Both the position numbers and the translations under genes were made by a program. From JAJDTT01 sp965116695 (lineage in GTDB: Bacteria > Acidobacteriota > UBA6911 > RPQK01 > JAJDTT01): 64,000 nucleotides of DNA. Under the pieces are notes generated by a model, which ran no database searches, had not been told where the DNA came from, and saw only the letters and a list, made by a program, of their open reading frames with translations. Of the stretch, positions 1-8,945 are shown in pieces. Positions within the stretch are counted from its first letter, which is position 1. Each line of letters opens with the position of its first letter. Location: assembly GCA_965116695.1 (NCBI GenBank), contig OZ220706.1:4030001-4094000 (forward strand), in the 5' to 3' direction.

Positions 1-1
1 C

Positions 2-586
2 GTGCTGGAGCATCCGGAGAGGTTCTGGCTGCCCACCGAGACCGAGAAGGTGCGTTGCTTCGAGCATCTCGGCATCCCGCGCCGAAGGCTTCCCAAGCGA
101 GTGTTCCGGGGGGCGGTGGGGAACACCCGGCGCTACTTCGCGCTCAAACTGCCGATCGCCGTCGAGGCGGACAGTGCGGTCTTCGTCCATGTCGATCCGG
201 GCCAAACGACCGACACGGGCCTGCGCTCGTGGGGAGCGGCGCACGCACGAGTCTGGGCGGCTTTGCGCCAGCACGGCCGATCAGTTCAGGTGGTGGCCGT
301 CGCCCGGAACGACCGGGCCTTGCGGCGGGCCGAAACGGTGCTGCGCCGCTGGACCAACACCGCCGGTTCCAGGGCTCGAACGAGGGACCCATCGGCGGCC
401 CGGGAATACGCCAGGATCAAACAGGCCGTGCTCACGGGGAATAGGGCCGTGCTCGATTCCTACGGCGGGGTGACGCCTGCGCTGAAGCGGGCGATCAAGT
501 TGAAACCGTTGGCAAAAGGTGGCGCCATCCGGGTTGCCATCGACCGCTACGTCACCTGGAGATCGACGAGGTTCACAGGGAGGTGA
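2..586 (+). CDS. hypothetical protein, 5' end probably outside the window
   Basis: The frame is open from the second base of the window to a TGA, giving 194 codons, so the true N-terminus is probably cut off. The product is basic and soluble, with no signal peptide or membrane segment. A hydrophobic strand with an acidic residue (FVHVDPG, residues 61-67) is followed by a basic helical tail (about residues 100-190). This recalls nuclease-like proteins of mobile islands, but no catalytic motif can be fixed. It lies on the same strand as the restriction genes, about 780 bases ahead of them. I do not recognise the family. Confidence 0.45.
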   Translation: MLEHPERFWLPTETEKVRCFEHLGIPRRRLPKRVFRGAVGNTRRYFALKLPIAVEADSAVFVHVDPGQTTDTGLRSWGAAHARVWAALRQHGRSVQVVAVARNDRALRRAETVLRRWTNTAGSRARTRDPSAAREYARIKQAVLTGNRAVLDSYGGVTPALKRAIKLKPLAKGGAIRVAIDRYVTWRSTRFTGR

Positions 587-1156
587 ACGGGCTTCCCGGT
601 GTCGATCCAGACGTGTGAGTGAGACAACGGACGCGAGTTACATCGCGGAAGCCTTTTGACTTACACACTCGATTTCCCCGATCTCTTTGTCGCTCATGCA
701 GTTACGGCCATATTCCCGGCTCCGCCGCGCCCGCACGGGGAAATCGGAGGTTGACGGGAGCGACCCCCCCTTTTTCCTGCCCGGTGCGGGCGCGGGGGTG
801 TTGCGCGATTTACATCTGCGCCACACCCCCTGGGGGGTCGCTCCCGTCTCATCTATCCCTAGCGGGAAGGCTCCAATAAGGCTGGTTCTGGCAACCCGTG
901 CAGTCAATCCTCGATGTGGCAGATCACGCCATCGATCTCGGCGACCTGGGCTGGAAAGTGGATCTTGTTGAACGCTCGATCCGGAATGGGAACCAGAACC
1001 TCGTTGAAGCGCTGGAGCGGAACGCCAATAGACAAATGAGATTAGCTGACCTTGGCGGCCGGTAACGATTTGGGAAAGGTCCAAGTGGGTACCCCGCCTT
1101 GCTCTGGTCGGCCAAATTGGCCAGGATTGACGTTTGCCATCAACTGTAGGAGTGGC
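587..1156. other. 570-base stretch without a supported gene
   Basis: This stretch holds the long hairpin described separately and one short frame, GTG 898 to TAA 1065 (55 codons), that reads like the C-terminus of a soluble helical protein. The short frame has no clear ribosome binding site and no family I recognise, so it may be the tail of a deleted gene. No tRNA or promoter stands out. Confidence 0.35.
753..848. repeat. long fold-back hairpin, 17-bp perfect outer stem
   Basis: The left arm GACGGGAGCGACCCCCC (753-769) is the exact reverse complement of the right arm GGGGGGTCGCTCCCGTC (832-848). Inside it a second stem pairs GGGGGTGTTGCGC (about 793-805) with GCGCCACACCCCC (about 818-830) with one mismatch. 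The left strand also carries a small GCCCG/CGGGC hairpin. The whole could fold as one branched structure. No second copy was seen in the window. Confidence 0.6.
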
Positions 1157-1332
1157 ATGCGGACGCTGAGCGCGAACGACGCGAAGTACGGCTTCGCGAC
1201 TCATCGACCTCGCCCGTCACGATGACCAAGCACGGGCGGCCGGTTTTCGTGGTGCTCTCGGTAGAGGAACGCGAGCGGCTGAAGACGCTCGACACACCTG
1301 AGAACCGACCGGGAACGGAGGAACGGGAATGA
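1157..1332 (+). pseudogene. broken Phd/YefM-type antitoxin
   Basis: The reading starts MRTLSANDAKYGF, the usual opening of Phd/YefM antitoxins. It then breaks frame: a piece reading LIDLAR lies in a second frame, and the conserved block VTMTKHGRPVFVVLS and the tail EERERLKTLD lie in a third, ending at TGA 1330-1332. Some residues between LIDLAR and VTMTKHG are missing, so this is a decayed gene and not a single sequencing slip. No partner toxin follows; hsdR begins directly after it. Confidence 0.65.
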
Positions 1333-1363
1333 CGTGGAACAGAACGGGAGGCCGCTTATCCTG

Positions 1364-3691
1364 ATGGACAAGCGAGGTTTCTCGGAGCGCGACATCTGCA
1401 CGAAGTTCATCACGCCCGCCCTGCGCAACGCCGGATGGGACGAGATGTTGCAGATTCGCGAGGAGGTGAGCTTCACTCAGGGCCGCATCATCGTGCGCGG
1501 CAAGCTGGTCGCACGCGGCAAGGGCAAACGCGCCGACTACATCCTTTACTTCAAGCCAAACATCCCGATCGCGGTGATCGAGGCGAAGGACAATTCCCAC
1601 AGCGTCGGCGACGGCATGCAGCAGGCTCTGGATTACGCCGAGACCCTGAACGTTCCCTTCGCGTTCTCTTCGAACGGCGACGGCTTCGTGTTCCACGATC
1701 GTACGGGAGCCAGTACACCGCTTGAGTCAAACCTTTCTCTCGAAGACTTTCCGTCACCCACCGATCTGTGGGCGCGCTATCGAGCCTGGAAGGGCCTGAC
1801 GCCGGAAGCCGAGGAGATCGTCCTTCAAGACTATTTCGAGGACGGCAGCGGCAAGACGCCGCGCTACTACCAGGTCAACGCCATCAACGCGACGATCGAG
1901 GCCATCGCCAAGGGTCAGGACCGTATCCTGCTCGTCATGGCCACGGGTACGGGCAAGACGTACACCGCCTTCCAGATCATCTGGAGGCTATGGAAGGCGC
2001 GACGCAAGAAACGCATCCTGTTCCTCGCCGACCGCAATGTGCTCGTCGACCAAACGATGACGAACGATTTCCGCCCCTTCGGCGGCACGATGACCAAGCT
2101 TTCGCGTCACATCGACCCCGCCTACGAGGTCTATCTCGGCCTCTATCAGGCGATCACCGGGCCGGAGGAACGGCAGAAGACCTACCGGAAGTTCTCACCG
2201 ACATTCTTCGATCTGATCGTGATCGACGAATGCCACCGGGGCAGTGCCGCCGACGATTCGGCGTGGCGCGAGATCCTTGAATACTTCTCCTGCGCAACCC
2301 AGATCGGCCTCACTGCCACGCCGAAGGAGACGAAGTACGTCTCCAACATCGCCTATTTCGGGGAGCCGGTCTTCTCCTACTCCTTGAAGCAGGGCATCAG
2401 CGACGGTTTCCTTGCGCCCTACAAGGTGGTTAAGGTCCATATCGATCGTGACATCGAAGGCTACCGCCCAGAGAAGGGAAAGGTCGACCGCGTCGGCGAG
2501 CCAGTTGAGGATCGTGTTTACAACTTGACGGACTTCGACCGGACTCTAGTCATCGACGAGCGAACAACAGTCGTCGCGCAGAAGGTCACGACTTTTCTGA
2601 AGGAGAGTGGCGACCGCTTCCAGAAGGCGATCATCTTTTGCGTCGATCAGGAGCACGCGGCGCGGATGCGTCAGGCGCTGATCAACGAGAACGCGGATCT
2701 CGTCGAGGGCAACTCACGTTACGTCATGCGGATCACCGGTGGCGATGCTGCGGGACAGGCCGAACTCGGGAACTTCATCGATCCGGAATCGAGATATCCT
2801 GTTCTGGTCACCACGTCGCGCCTGCTATCCACCGGCGTCGATGTCCAGACTTGCCGGTTGATCGTTCTCGACCGAAAGGTGGGGTCGATGACCGAGTTCA
2901 AGCAGATCGTCGGACGCGGTACCCGCGTGCACGAAGACACACGAAAGTTCTACTTCACGTTGATCGACTTCCGGGGGGCCACCGGTCATTTCGCGGACCC
3001 GGATTTCGACGGCGAGCCGGTCCAGATCTACGAGCCGGAGGAAGACGGTCCGATCGCGCCACCCAATGGGCCGGATCCGGGCCCGAACGGGAACGGCGAC
3101 GTGGATCCACCGCCGCCGGGGCCACAGAAGAAAATCTATGTCGATGGCGTCGAAGTGGCCATCGTGGCCGCGCGGGTGCAGTATCTCGACGGGCACGGCA
3201 ATCTGGTGACCGAATCGCTACGCGATTTCACGAGGAAGGCCCTGCGCAGGCGCTTCATGAGCCTTAACGACTTTCTGAACCGATGGAACGCCGCAGAGCG
3301 TAAGCAGGCGATCATTGACGAGATGGAGGCCGAGGGCCTGCCGCTGACCGTGATCGCCCAAGAGCTGGGCAAGGATCTCGACCCTTTCGATCTCGTCTGC
3401 CACGTCGCCTTCGACGCCAAACCGCTGACCCGCCGCGAGCGGGCCGAGAACGTCAAGAAGCGGGACGTGTTCGCGAAATACGGAGGTCAGGCCCGCGCTG
3501 TGCTCGATGCGTTGCTCGACAAGTACGCGGACGACGGCATTCTCAATCTCGACGACGCCAACGTCCTTAGAATCCCGCCACTCGACCGACTCGGCACACC
3601 GTTGGAACTGGTCCGCGCCTTCGGTGGGAAGCCCGGTTTCACGCGGGCCGTGCACGATGTTCAATCCGCCCTCTATCGCGAGATCGCCTAA
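1364..3691 (+). CDS. hsdR: type I restriction enzyme R subunit (EcoEI-like)
   Basis: This is the motor and nuclease subunit of a type I restriction-modification complex, which translocates DNA with ATP and cuts unmodified DNA. The 775-residue length fits the shorter EcoEI-type R subunits. An N-terminal nuclease domain carries the EAKD motif (E73, K75). It is followed by SF2 helicase motifs: Walker A MATGTGKT (192-199), DECH (288-291), TATP and QIVGRGTR (514-521). An acidic Pro/Gly linker then leads to the EcoEI-type C-terminal domain that contacts HsdM/HsdS. ATG 1364 is preferred because family members begin MDKK-like and a GGGAGG lies upstream; a GTG at 1334 is also in frame. hsdM follows after three bases. 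Confidence 0.95.
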   Translation: MDKRGFSERDICTKFITPALRNAGWDEMLQIREEVSFTQGRIIVRGKLVARGKGKRADYILYFKPNIPIAVIEAKDNSHSVGDGMQQALDYAETLNVPFAFSSNGDGFVFHDRTGASTPLESNLSLEDFPSPTDLWARYRAWKGLTPEAEEIVLQDYFEDGSGKTPRYYQVNAINATIEAIAKGQDRILLVMATGTGKTYTAFQIIWRLWKARRKKRILFLADRNVLVDQTMTNDFRPFGGTMTKLSRHIDPAYEVYLGLYQAITGPEERQKTYRKFSPTFFDLIVIDECHRGSAADDSAWREILEYFSCATQIGLTATPKETKYVSNIAYFGEPVFSYSLKQGISDGFLAPYKVVKVHIDRDIEGYRPEKGKVDRVGEPVEDRVYNLTDFDRTLVIDERTTVVAQKVTTFLKESGDRFQKAIIFCVDQEHAARMRQALINENADLVEGNSRYVMRITGGDAAGQAELGNFIDPESRYPVLVTTSRLLSTGVDVQTCRLIVLDRKVGSMTEFKQIVGRGTRVHEDTRKFYFTLIDFRGATGHFADPDFDGEPVQIYEPEEDGPIAPPNGPDPGPNGNGDVDPPPPGPQKKIYVDGVEVAIVAARVQYLDGHGNLVTESLRDFTRKALRRRFMSLNDFLNRWNAAERKQAIIDEMEAEGLPLTVIAQELGKDLDPFDLVCHVAFDAKPLTRRERAENVKKRDVFAKYGGQARAVLDALLDKYADDGILNLDDANVLRIPPLDRLGTPLELVRAFGGKPGFTRAVHDVQSALYREIA

Positions 3692-3694
3692 GAG

Positions 3695-5146
3695 ATGTCC
3701 GTCAGCACGCTCGTCAAGTCGATTCAGAACATCATGCGCCAGGACGTGGGCGTCGATGGCGATGCGCAACGCATCAGCCAACTGTGCTGGATGTTCTTCC
3801 TCAAGATCATCGACGATCAGGACCAGGAGCTCGAAGTTCTCAAGGACGGATACCGTTCGCCCGTACCTGACCCATTGCAATGGCGGAGCTGGGCCGGCGA
3901 CCCGGAAGGCATCACGGGCGAGGATCTGCTCGACTTCGTCAACGGCGATCTCTTTCCGAAGCTGAAGGAACTTCCGCGCAGGGCCGGCCCTCGCGCCAGC
4001 GTCGTGGCCGACGTGTTCGAGGATGCCTACAACTACATGAAATCCGGCCAACTGATGCGGCAGGTCGTCAACAAGATCAACGGCATCGACTTCAACAACC
4101 TGACCGACCGGCGGCACTTCGGCGACATCTACGAGCAAGTCTTGAACGATCTGCAATCGGCCGGCAATGCGGGCGAATACTACACGCCACGCGCCGTGAC
4201 TTCGTTCATGGCCCAAATGATCGACCCGAAACCGGGCGAGACCCTGCTCGATCCGGCGTGCGGCACGGGCGGGTTCCTCACCTGCGCGGTCCGGCACATG
4301 CGCGAACGGTACGTGAAGTGGCCCGAGGACGAGGCAAGAATGCAAACTTCCCTTCGGGCGGTGGAGAAGAAGCAGCTTCCCCACATGCTCGCCGTTACGA
4401 ACATGCTCCTGCACAGCATCGAGGATCCGTCCTTCCTGCGCCATGACAACACGCTGGCGCGTCCCTACATCTCCTGGGGCCAAGACGAGCGCGTTGACAT
4501 CGTACTGACCAATCCGCCGTTCGGAGGCAAGGAGGAGGACGGCATCGAATCGAACTTCCCGAAGCATTTCCAGACGCGCGAGACGGCGGACCTGTTTCTC
4601 GCCCTGATCATCCGGCTTCTGAAACCCGGGGGCAGGGCTGCCGTGGTCCTTCCCGACGGCTCCTTGTTCGGCGAGGGTGTCAAGACGCGGCTCAAAGAGC
4701 ACCTGATGAAGGAATGCAACCTTCACACCATTGTGCGTCTGCCGAACTCGGTGTTTCGTCCCTACGCCTCTATCGGGACAAACTTGTTGTTCTTCGAGAA
4801 GGGCGAACCGACCAAGGACGTCTGGTTCTGGGAACACCTCGTACCTGAGGGCCAAAAGGCCTATTCAATGACCCGGCCCATCCGGCTGGAGCATCTTGAG
4901 GACTGTGCCGCTTGGTGGGGCGGGTTGGAACGTAAGAGCCGCAAGGAAGGTGAACGAGCTTGGAAGGTGACTGCCGAGGAGATCGTTGCGCGCGGCTACA
5001 ACCTCGACATCAAGAATCCTCATACTGAAGAAGAGGACCTTGGCGATCCCGAGACGCTTCTGGAGGAGCTGACGCGTGCCGAGGCCGAGGTGAACTCGGT
5101 GCGAAACCAGTTGAAACGAATCCTGACCGAGGCGCTGTTGCGGTGA
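3695..5146 (+). CDS. hsdM: type I restriction-modification system methyltransferase subunit
   Basis: HsdM methylates adenine at N6 in the target sequence chosen by HsdS, and with HsdR completes the restriction complex. The 483-residue protein has the N-terminal helical HsdM domain (about 1-130). The N6-methylase core follows, with the AdoMet-binding motif DPACGTGGF near residue 186 and the catalytic NPPF near residue 273. No frameshift or missing motif is seen. Spacing of three bases to hsdR and a four-base GTGA overlap with hsdS indicate one translationally coupled operon. Confidence 0.96.
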   Translation: MSVSTLVKSIQNIMRQDVGVDGDAQRISQLCWMFFLKIIDDQDQELEVLKDGYRSPVPDPLQWRSWAGDPEGITGEDLLDFVNGDLFPKLKELPRRAGPRASVVADVFEDAYNYMKSGQLMRQVVNKINGIDFNNLTDRRHFGDIYEQVLNDLQSAGNAGEYYTPRAVTSFMAQMIDPKPGETLLDPACGTGGFLTCAVRHMRERYVKWPEDEARMQTSLRAVEKKQLPHMLAVTNMLLHSIEDPSFLRHDNTLARPYISWGQDERVDIVLTNPPFGGKEEDGIESNFPKHFQTRETADLFLALIIRLLKPGGRAAVVLPDGSLFGEGVKTRLKEHLMKECNLHTIVRLPNSVFRPYASIGTNLLFFEKGEPTKDVWFWEHLVPEGQKAYSMTRPIRLEHLEDCAAWWGGLERKSRKEGERAWKVTAEEIVARGYNLDIKNPHTEEEDLGDPETLLEELTRAEAEVNSVRNQLKRILTEALLR

Positions 5147-6873
5147 ATGCCGACCGCCTCGTTGTCCTCTACGACCACGTGGCCGAGGCACCTGACGCCG
5201 TTGGCCGCCTGCGGCGCTTCGTGCTGGATCTCGCCGTGCGCGGCAAGCTGGTGGAGCAGGATCCGGCGGATGAACCGGCGTCCGAGTTGCTGAAGCGGAT
5301 AGCAGCAGAAAGGGCACGACTCGTGAAGTCGGGGGCGATCAGAAAGCCAAGACCCCTTGCGCCTGTGGACGAACTTCCCTTTGAATTGCCGTCGACCTGG
5401 GAATGGACGCGGCTCGCCTTGATTACTTCATACATACAGAGAGGTAGGTCTCCGAAATACGCAGTGGACACGGGCACACCGGTTGTTTCGCAAAAATGCA
5501 TCCAATGGCGGGGCCTCGATCTGAGTGTCGCAAAGCAGATTACACTGGACTCCCTTGAAAAGTATCAGCGGATCAGATTTTTGCGCGATGGGGACTTGCT
5601 GTGGAACTCCACGGGCACCGGCACGATAGGGCGGGTCATCCGCTTGGTCGTTCCGCCTGACAAACTAGTTTGTGACAGTCATGTAACCGTCGTCCGATGC
5701 CTGGAAGTTGACTCCGAATATATCCGTGCGTGGCTTCGAACGGATCATGTCTATGGAGTGATCGAAAAACGCGCAACTGGTGCCACAAAACAAGTTGAAC
5801 TAACCGCGAAAATGGCCAACGGGCAGCTCGTTCCCCTCCCGCCCCTCGCCGAGCAGCAGCGCATCGTTGCCAAGGTCGACGAGCTCATGGCCGTCTGCGA
5901 CCGGTTGGAGGAAGCACGCACCGCACGCGAGGACACACGCGACCAGCTGACCAAAGCTAGCCTTACCCGTCTGGTCGCTCCCGACATCGACGCGCCGACG
6001 TTTCGTTCTCACGCGCGTTTCGCCATCGACGCCCTGCCTGCGCTGGCGGCCCGTGCCGATCAGGTCAAGCTCCTACGTCAGACCATTCTCGACCTCGCCG
6101 TGCGGGGGAAGCTGGTGGAGCAGGATCCCGTGGATGAACCGGCGTCGGAGTTGATAGAGCGTATTACAGCCGAGAAAGAGCAACTGGTGAATGCGGGGAA
6201 GATCAGGAAATCGAAACCGTTTCTAAAGGTGGACGTGCGGCCATTCTCCGTTCCTGTTAGCTGGTGCTGGTTGTGTCTAGGAGAGATTGGTTTTACACAA
6301 ACAGGAACAACTCCTACCAAGAGGCGACCAGAGAATTTCGGAGGCGATATCCCGTTTATTAAACCAAGTGATATCCACCTAACGCATGTAGACTACTCCA
6401 ATGAAGGACTTAGTTGGGCTGGCGCTGCTGTCTCGGGAAGAATCGCACCGAGAGGCTCTGTATTCATGGTGTGCATCGGTACTATTGGGAAATGCCAACT
6501 GATTGACCGACCATGCTCGTTCAATCAGCAGATTAACGCTGTTTCGCCCTATGCTGACACAAACTCACGTTTTATTCTGTACTCTCTGAAGTCTAGCTAT
6601 TTTCAAGACGCTGCTTGGGCAGCTTCTGCGCGAACTACGATTGCAATTTTGAACAAGGGAAACTGGGAACGGTTACCGATTCCCGTCCCGCCTCTCGCCG
6701 AACAGCACCGAATCGTCACCAAGGTCGATGAACTCATGACCCTCTGCAATCGGATGGAGGCCAGTCTCGCTACCGCAGATTGCACCCGTACTCGTCTTCT
6801 CGATTCCCTTCTACATGACGCGCTGGCATCCGCTGCGTACGAATCCGCGACGGCCACGAGGCCTGAAGCATGA
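5143..6873 (+). CDS. hsdS: type I restriction-modification specificity subunit
   Basis: HsdS recognises the bipartite DNA target. The 576-residue protein shows the expected internal duplication. The conserved helical segment LAVRGKLVEQDP occurs near residue 30 and again near residue 317, each ahead of a variable target-recognition domain. Each half ends in PPLAEQ(Q/H)RIV.KVDELM plus a coiled-coil spacer. The two variable domains have lower GC and more A/T-rich codons than hsdR and hsdM, as often seen where HsdS domains are exchanged by recombination. GTG 5143 overlaps the hsdM stop. A full-length HsdS with both half-sites suggests an active system. Confidence 0.93.
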   Translation: MNADRLVVLYDHVAEAPDAVGRLRRFVLDLAVRGKLVEQDPADEPASELLKRIAAERARLVKSGAIRKPRPLAPVDELPFELPSTWEWTRLALITSYIQRGRSPKYAVDTGTPVVSQKCIQWRGLDLSVAKQITLDSLEKYQRIRFLRDGDLLWNSTGTGTIGRVIRLVVPPDKLVCDSHVTVVRCLEVDSEYIRAWLRTDHVYGVIEKRATGATKQVELTAKMANGQLVPLPPLAEQQRIVAKVDELMAVCDRLEEARTAREDTRDQLTKASLTRLVAPDIDAPTFRSHARFAIDALPALAARADQVKLLRQTILDLAVRGKLVEQDPVDEPASELIERITAEKEQLVNAGKIRKSKPFLKVDVRPFSVPVSWCWLCLGEIGFTQTGTTPTKRRPENFGGDIPFIKPSDIHLTHVDYSNEGLSWAGAAVSGRIAPRGSVFMVCIGTIGKCQLIDRPCSFNQQINAVSPYADTNSRFILYSLKSSYFQDAAWAASARTTIAILNKGNWERLPIPVPPLAEQHRIVTKVDELMTLCNRMEASLATADCTRTRLLDSLLHDALASAAYESATATRPEA

Positions 6874-6982
6874 AATACTTGGCCCGAGAGGGCACGGAGC
6901 GGGGGTGTCCCATCGAGGAGTTAGACTACCGGAGTACTCCCCACGTCCGGTCCGGCCGGGATGGTATTGCGAGGATAAGGCC

Positions 6983-8131
6983 ATGATCCGCGTTCCGGTG
7001 CCCCCCGAGATGCTTCGTTGGGCGTGCGAACGTGCCGGTTATGACGTGGCGGACCTTGCGGAGCGCATGCCACAACTCCGGGCCTGGGTCCGACGCGAGA
7101 GACAGCCGACGCTGAAGCAGCTAGAGAAACTGGCCAACGTTACGCACACGCCCCTCGGCTACCTGTTACTCCCTGAGCCGCCGGAGGAACGCCTTCCGGT
7201 CCCGGACTTTCGCACCGTGGCCGGCGCTAGACGAGACAGGCCGAGTCCCGACCTGCTTGACACGCTTTACACGATGATACGGCGGCAGGACTGGTTGCGG
7301 GAGTCGCTGATTGAGAACGACGCGGAACCATTGCCGTTCGTTGGAAGCGCTCGTCTTGCCGATGATCCGGACGCTGTGGGTCAGGAGATGCGGCGGGCGC
7401 TCGGTCTTGATCGTGGATGGGCTGCGGGAGTCCGCACATGGCAGGATGCTGTGAGCGAGTTGCGCCGGACGATTGAGCAGATCGGCGTGATGGCGGTGAT
7501 CAACGGCGTGGTGGGGAACAACACGCATCGCCGGCTGAGTGTACAAGAGTTTCGCGGCTTTGCGCTCACCGATCCCTACGCGCCGCTGATCTTCGTGAAC
7601 GGTGCGGATGCGAAGTCGGCGCAGATGTTCACGCTCGCTCACGAACTGGCTCATATCTGGCTTGGCACGGAGGGGCTCTCCGGCTTCGATTCTCTACTTC
7701 CGGGTGGTACGGACGTGGAGGACTGGTGCAATGTGGCGGCGGGCGAATTCCTCGCACCGGAACGGGAACTCAGAGCGCGTTGGGGGCAAGTCAGATGGGA
7801 GGCGAGTCCCTTCCAGGAGCTCGCCAGGACGTTCAAGGTGAGCCCTGTAGTTGCCGCACGCCGAACCCTCGACCTGAATCTCGTCGACCGCAACACGTTC
7901 TTCGATTTCTACAAGCTCTACGTCAATCGAGAACACAAGGCCAGCACGAAGTCGAGTGGAGGCGATTTCTACAACAACCAGAACACTCGTGTTGGCGAGT
8001 TCTTTGGGACCCAGGTGCTGCGCGCAGCGATGGAGGGCCGTATCGGTTTCAAGGAAGCCTATGACCTGACAGGACTGCGCGGGGGAACCTTTCAGAAGTA
8101 CGCCAAGCGGCTGGGCGTGGACCTCCCATGA
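6983..8131 (+). CDS. HTH and ImmA/IrrE-type zinc metallopeptidase
   Basis: An N-terminal helix-turn-helix (about residues 12-60) is joined to an ImmA/IrrE peptidase domain with the zinc motif HELAH at 220-224. Relatives cleave or inactivate repressors, or act as the antitoxin-like half of two-gene modules. ATG 6983 follows GAGGATAAGG, a good ribosome binding site, and gives 382 residues; the frame is open further upstream into hsdS but without conserved sequence. The stop overlaps the start of the DUF4411 gene by four bases (ATGA), so the two are translationally coupled. The position directly behind hsdRMS fits a defence island. Confidence 0.88.
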   Translation: MIRVPVPPEMLRWACERAGYDVADLAERMPQLRAWVRRERQPTLKQLEKLANVTHTPLGYLLLPEPPEERLPVPDFRTVAGARRDRPSPDLLDTLYTMIRRQDWLRESLIENDAEPLPFVGSARLADDPDAVGQEMRRALGLDRGWAAGVRTWQDAVSELRRTIEQIGVMAVINGVVGNNTHRRLSVQEFRGFALTDPYAPLIFVNGADAKSAQMFTLAHELAHIWLGTEGLSGFDSLLPGGTDVEDWCNVAAGEFLAPERELRARWGQVRWEASPFQELARTFKVSPVVAARRTLDLNLVDRNTFFDFYKLYVNREHKASTKSSGGDFYNNQNTRVGEFFGTQVLRAAMEGRIGFKEAYDLTGLRGGTFQKYAKRLGVDLP

Positions 8132-8652
8132 TGGCGGATCGGACCTATCTCGTGGATTCGGATGTCTTCATCACGGCAAAGAATCTGTATTACTCGTTCG
8201 ACATCTGCCCCGGTTTCTGGAAGTGCTTAGTTCACCACCACCGGGAAGACCGAGTCTTCAGCGTCGACAGGGTACGCAGTGAACTTCTCGCCGGTCACAG
8301 GCAGGAGGATCTGGTTCGGTGGGTGAGGGACGTAGTCCCGAAGGGTTTCTTCCTCCCAGTGGACACCGGCGTGGTCGTTCGTGCGTATATGAACATCATG
8401 ATGTGGGTCCAACGCCATCCGAGATATTTTAACCATGCGAAGGCGAAGTTCGCGACGGGCGCAGACGGCTGGTTGGTCGCATACGCACAGGTTCACGGCG
8501 CGACCGTCGTCACCAACGAGCAGAGTGCACCAGAGTCCAGAAAGGAGATCAAGCTGCCCGATGTATGCGACCAATTCAGCGTGCAGAGCGACAATATGTT
8601 CGCCATGCTTCGGGCGTTGAACGTCCGCTTCGATTGGGCGGGAGACCGCTGA
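8128..8652 (+). CDS. DUF4411 PIN-like protein, partner of the ImmA/IrrE gene
   Basis: The 174-residue product matches my memory of DUF4411, a PIN-like nuclease family. An N-terminal strand YLVDSDVF supplies the first acidic residue, GADGWLVAYA a second and VVTNEQ the later strand. The four-base overlap with the HTH/ImmA-IrrE gene is the usual arrangement of this pair, which behaves like a type II toxin-antitoxin module with the PIN protein as toxin. Activity is inferred from the fold only. The gene ends the plus-strand defence block. Confidence 0.82.
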   Translation: MMADRTYLVDSDVFITAKNLYYSFDICPGFWKCLVHHHREDRVFSVDRVRSELLAGHRQEDLVRWVRDVVPKGFFLPVDTGVVVRAYMNIMMWVQRHPRYFNHAKAKFATGADGWLVAYAQVHGATVVTNEQSAPESRKEIKLPDVCDQFSVQSDNMFAMLRALNVRFDWAGDR

Positions 8653-8686
8653 GTGACCCGCCCCCGGCAGCAACATTTTAAAATCG

Positions 8687-8707
8687 TGGGGGCAATATTG
8701 GGGGCAA
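8687..8707. repeat. short direct repeat, TGGGGGCAA twice
   Basis: TGGGGGCAA occurs at 8687-8695 and 8699-8707 in the A/T-rich gap after the DUF4411 gene. Closely spaced direct repeats of this kind resemble integrase arm sites at island ends. No integrase gene is visible, so the role is only a guess. Confidence 0.35.
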
Positions 8708-8762
8708 CTCAAAAACCGTAAATCCTACTAGTCCTTTAGAAACCGTTATTTAAAGGGTCCTT

Positions 8763-8786
8763 TTGGTTCCCACCGCCTCCACCAAT
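8763..8786. other. possible attachment-site remnant resembling a tmRNA/tRNA 3' end
   Basis: The stretch contains GGTTCCCACCGCCTCCACCA, which resembles the T-arm and acceptor end of tmRNA or tRNA genes, a common integration target. The rest of an RNA gene is absent and the T-loop is incomplete, so it can at most be a short att remnant marking the end of the preceding defence island. Confidence 0.25.
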
Positions 8787-8945
8787 CTGGAAGAGAAACG
8801 TAGACCCATTCCCTCCTTCAAGAACGAAGCGCAAGAGTGGGCCTTCCGGGAGAGTCACGACTCCAGCGGCTACGTCGATTGGAGCCGATCAAAACTCGAA
8901 CCAGCCCTGATTCAACGCCAGAACAAGCAGCCCCGCTGCCGGTGA
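8787..8945 (+). pseudogene. truncated CopG/BrnA-like antitoxin
   Basis: The frame reads RPIPSFKNEAQEWAF, then RESHDSSGYVDWSRS, which matches the N-terminal block of CopG/BrnA-type antitoxins (F.sE.eE..Fwe.HDstDYvDW). After DWSRSK the similarity stops and the remaining residues run antisense into the 3' end of the Nramp-like gene. The DNA-binding C-terminus is therefore missing. No toxin gene is adjacent. Confidence 0.55.

Noticed and set aside
3218..4855. Minus-strand frame of about 545 codons across hsdR/hsdM
   Set aside because: It spans the boundary of two well-defined plus-strand genes and shows no family resemblance.
8763..8790. Complete tRNA or tmRNA gene
   Set aside because: Only a partial T-arm and acceptor-like end is present; no D-arm, anticodon arm or matching 5' acceptor strand precedes it.
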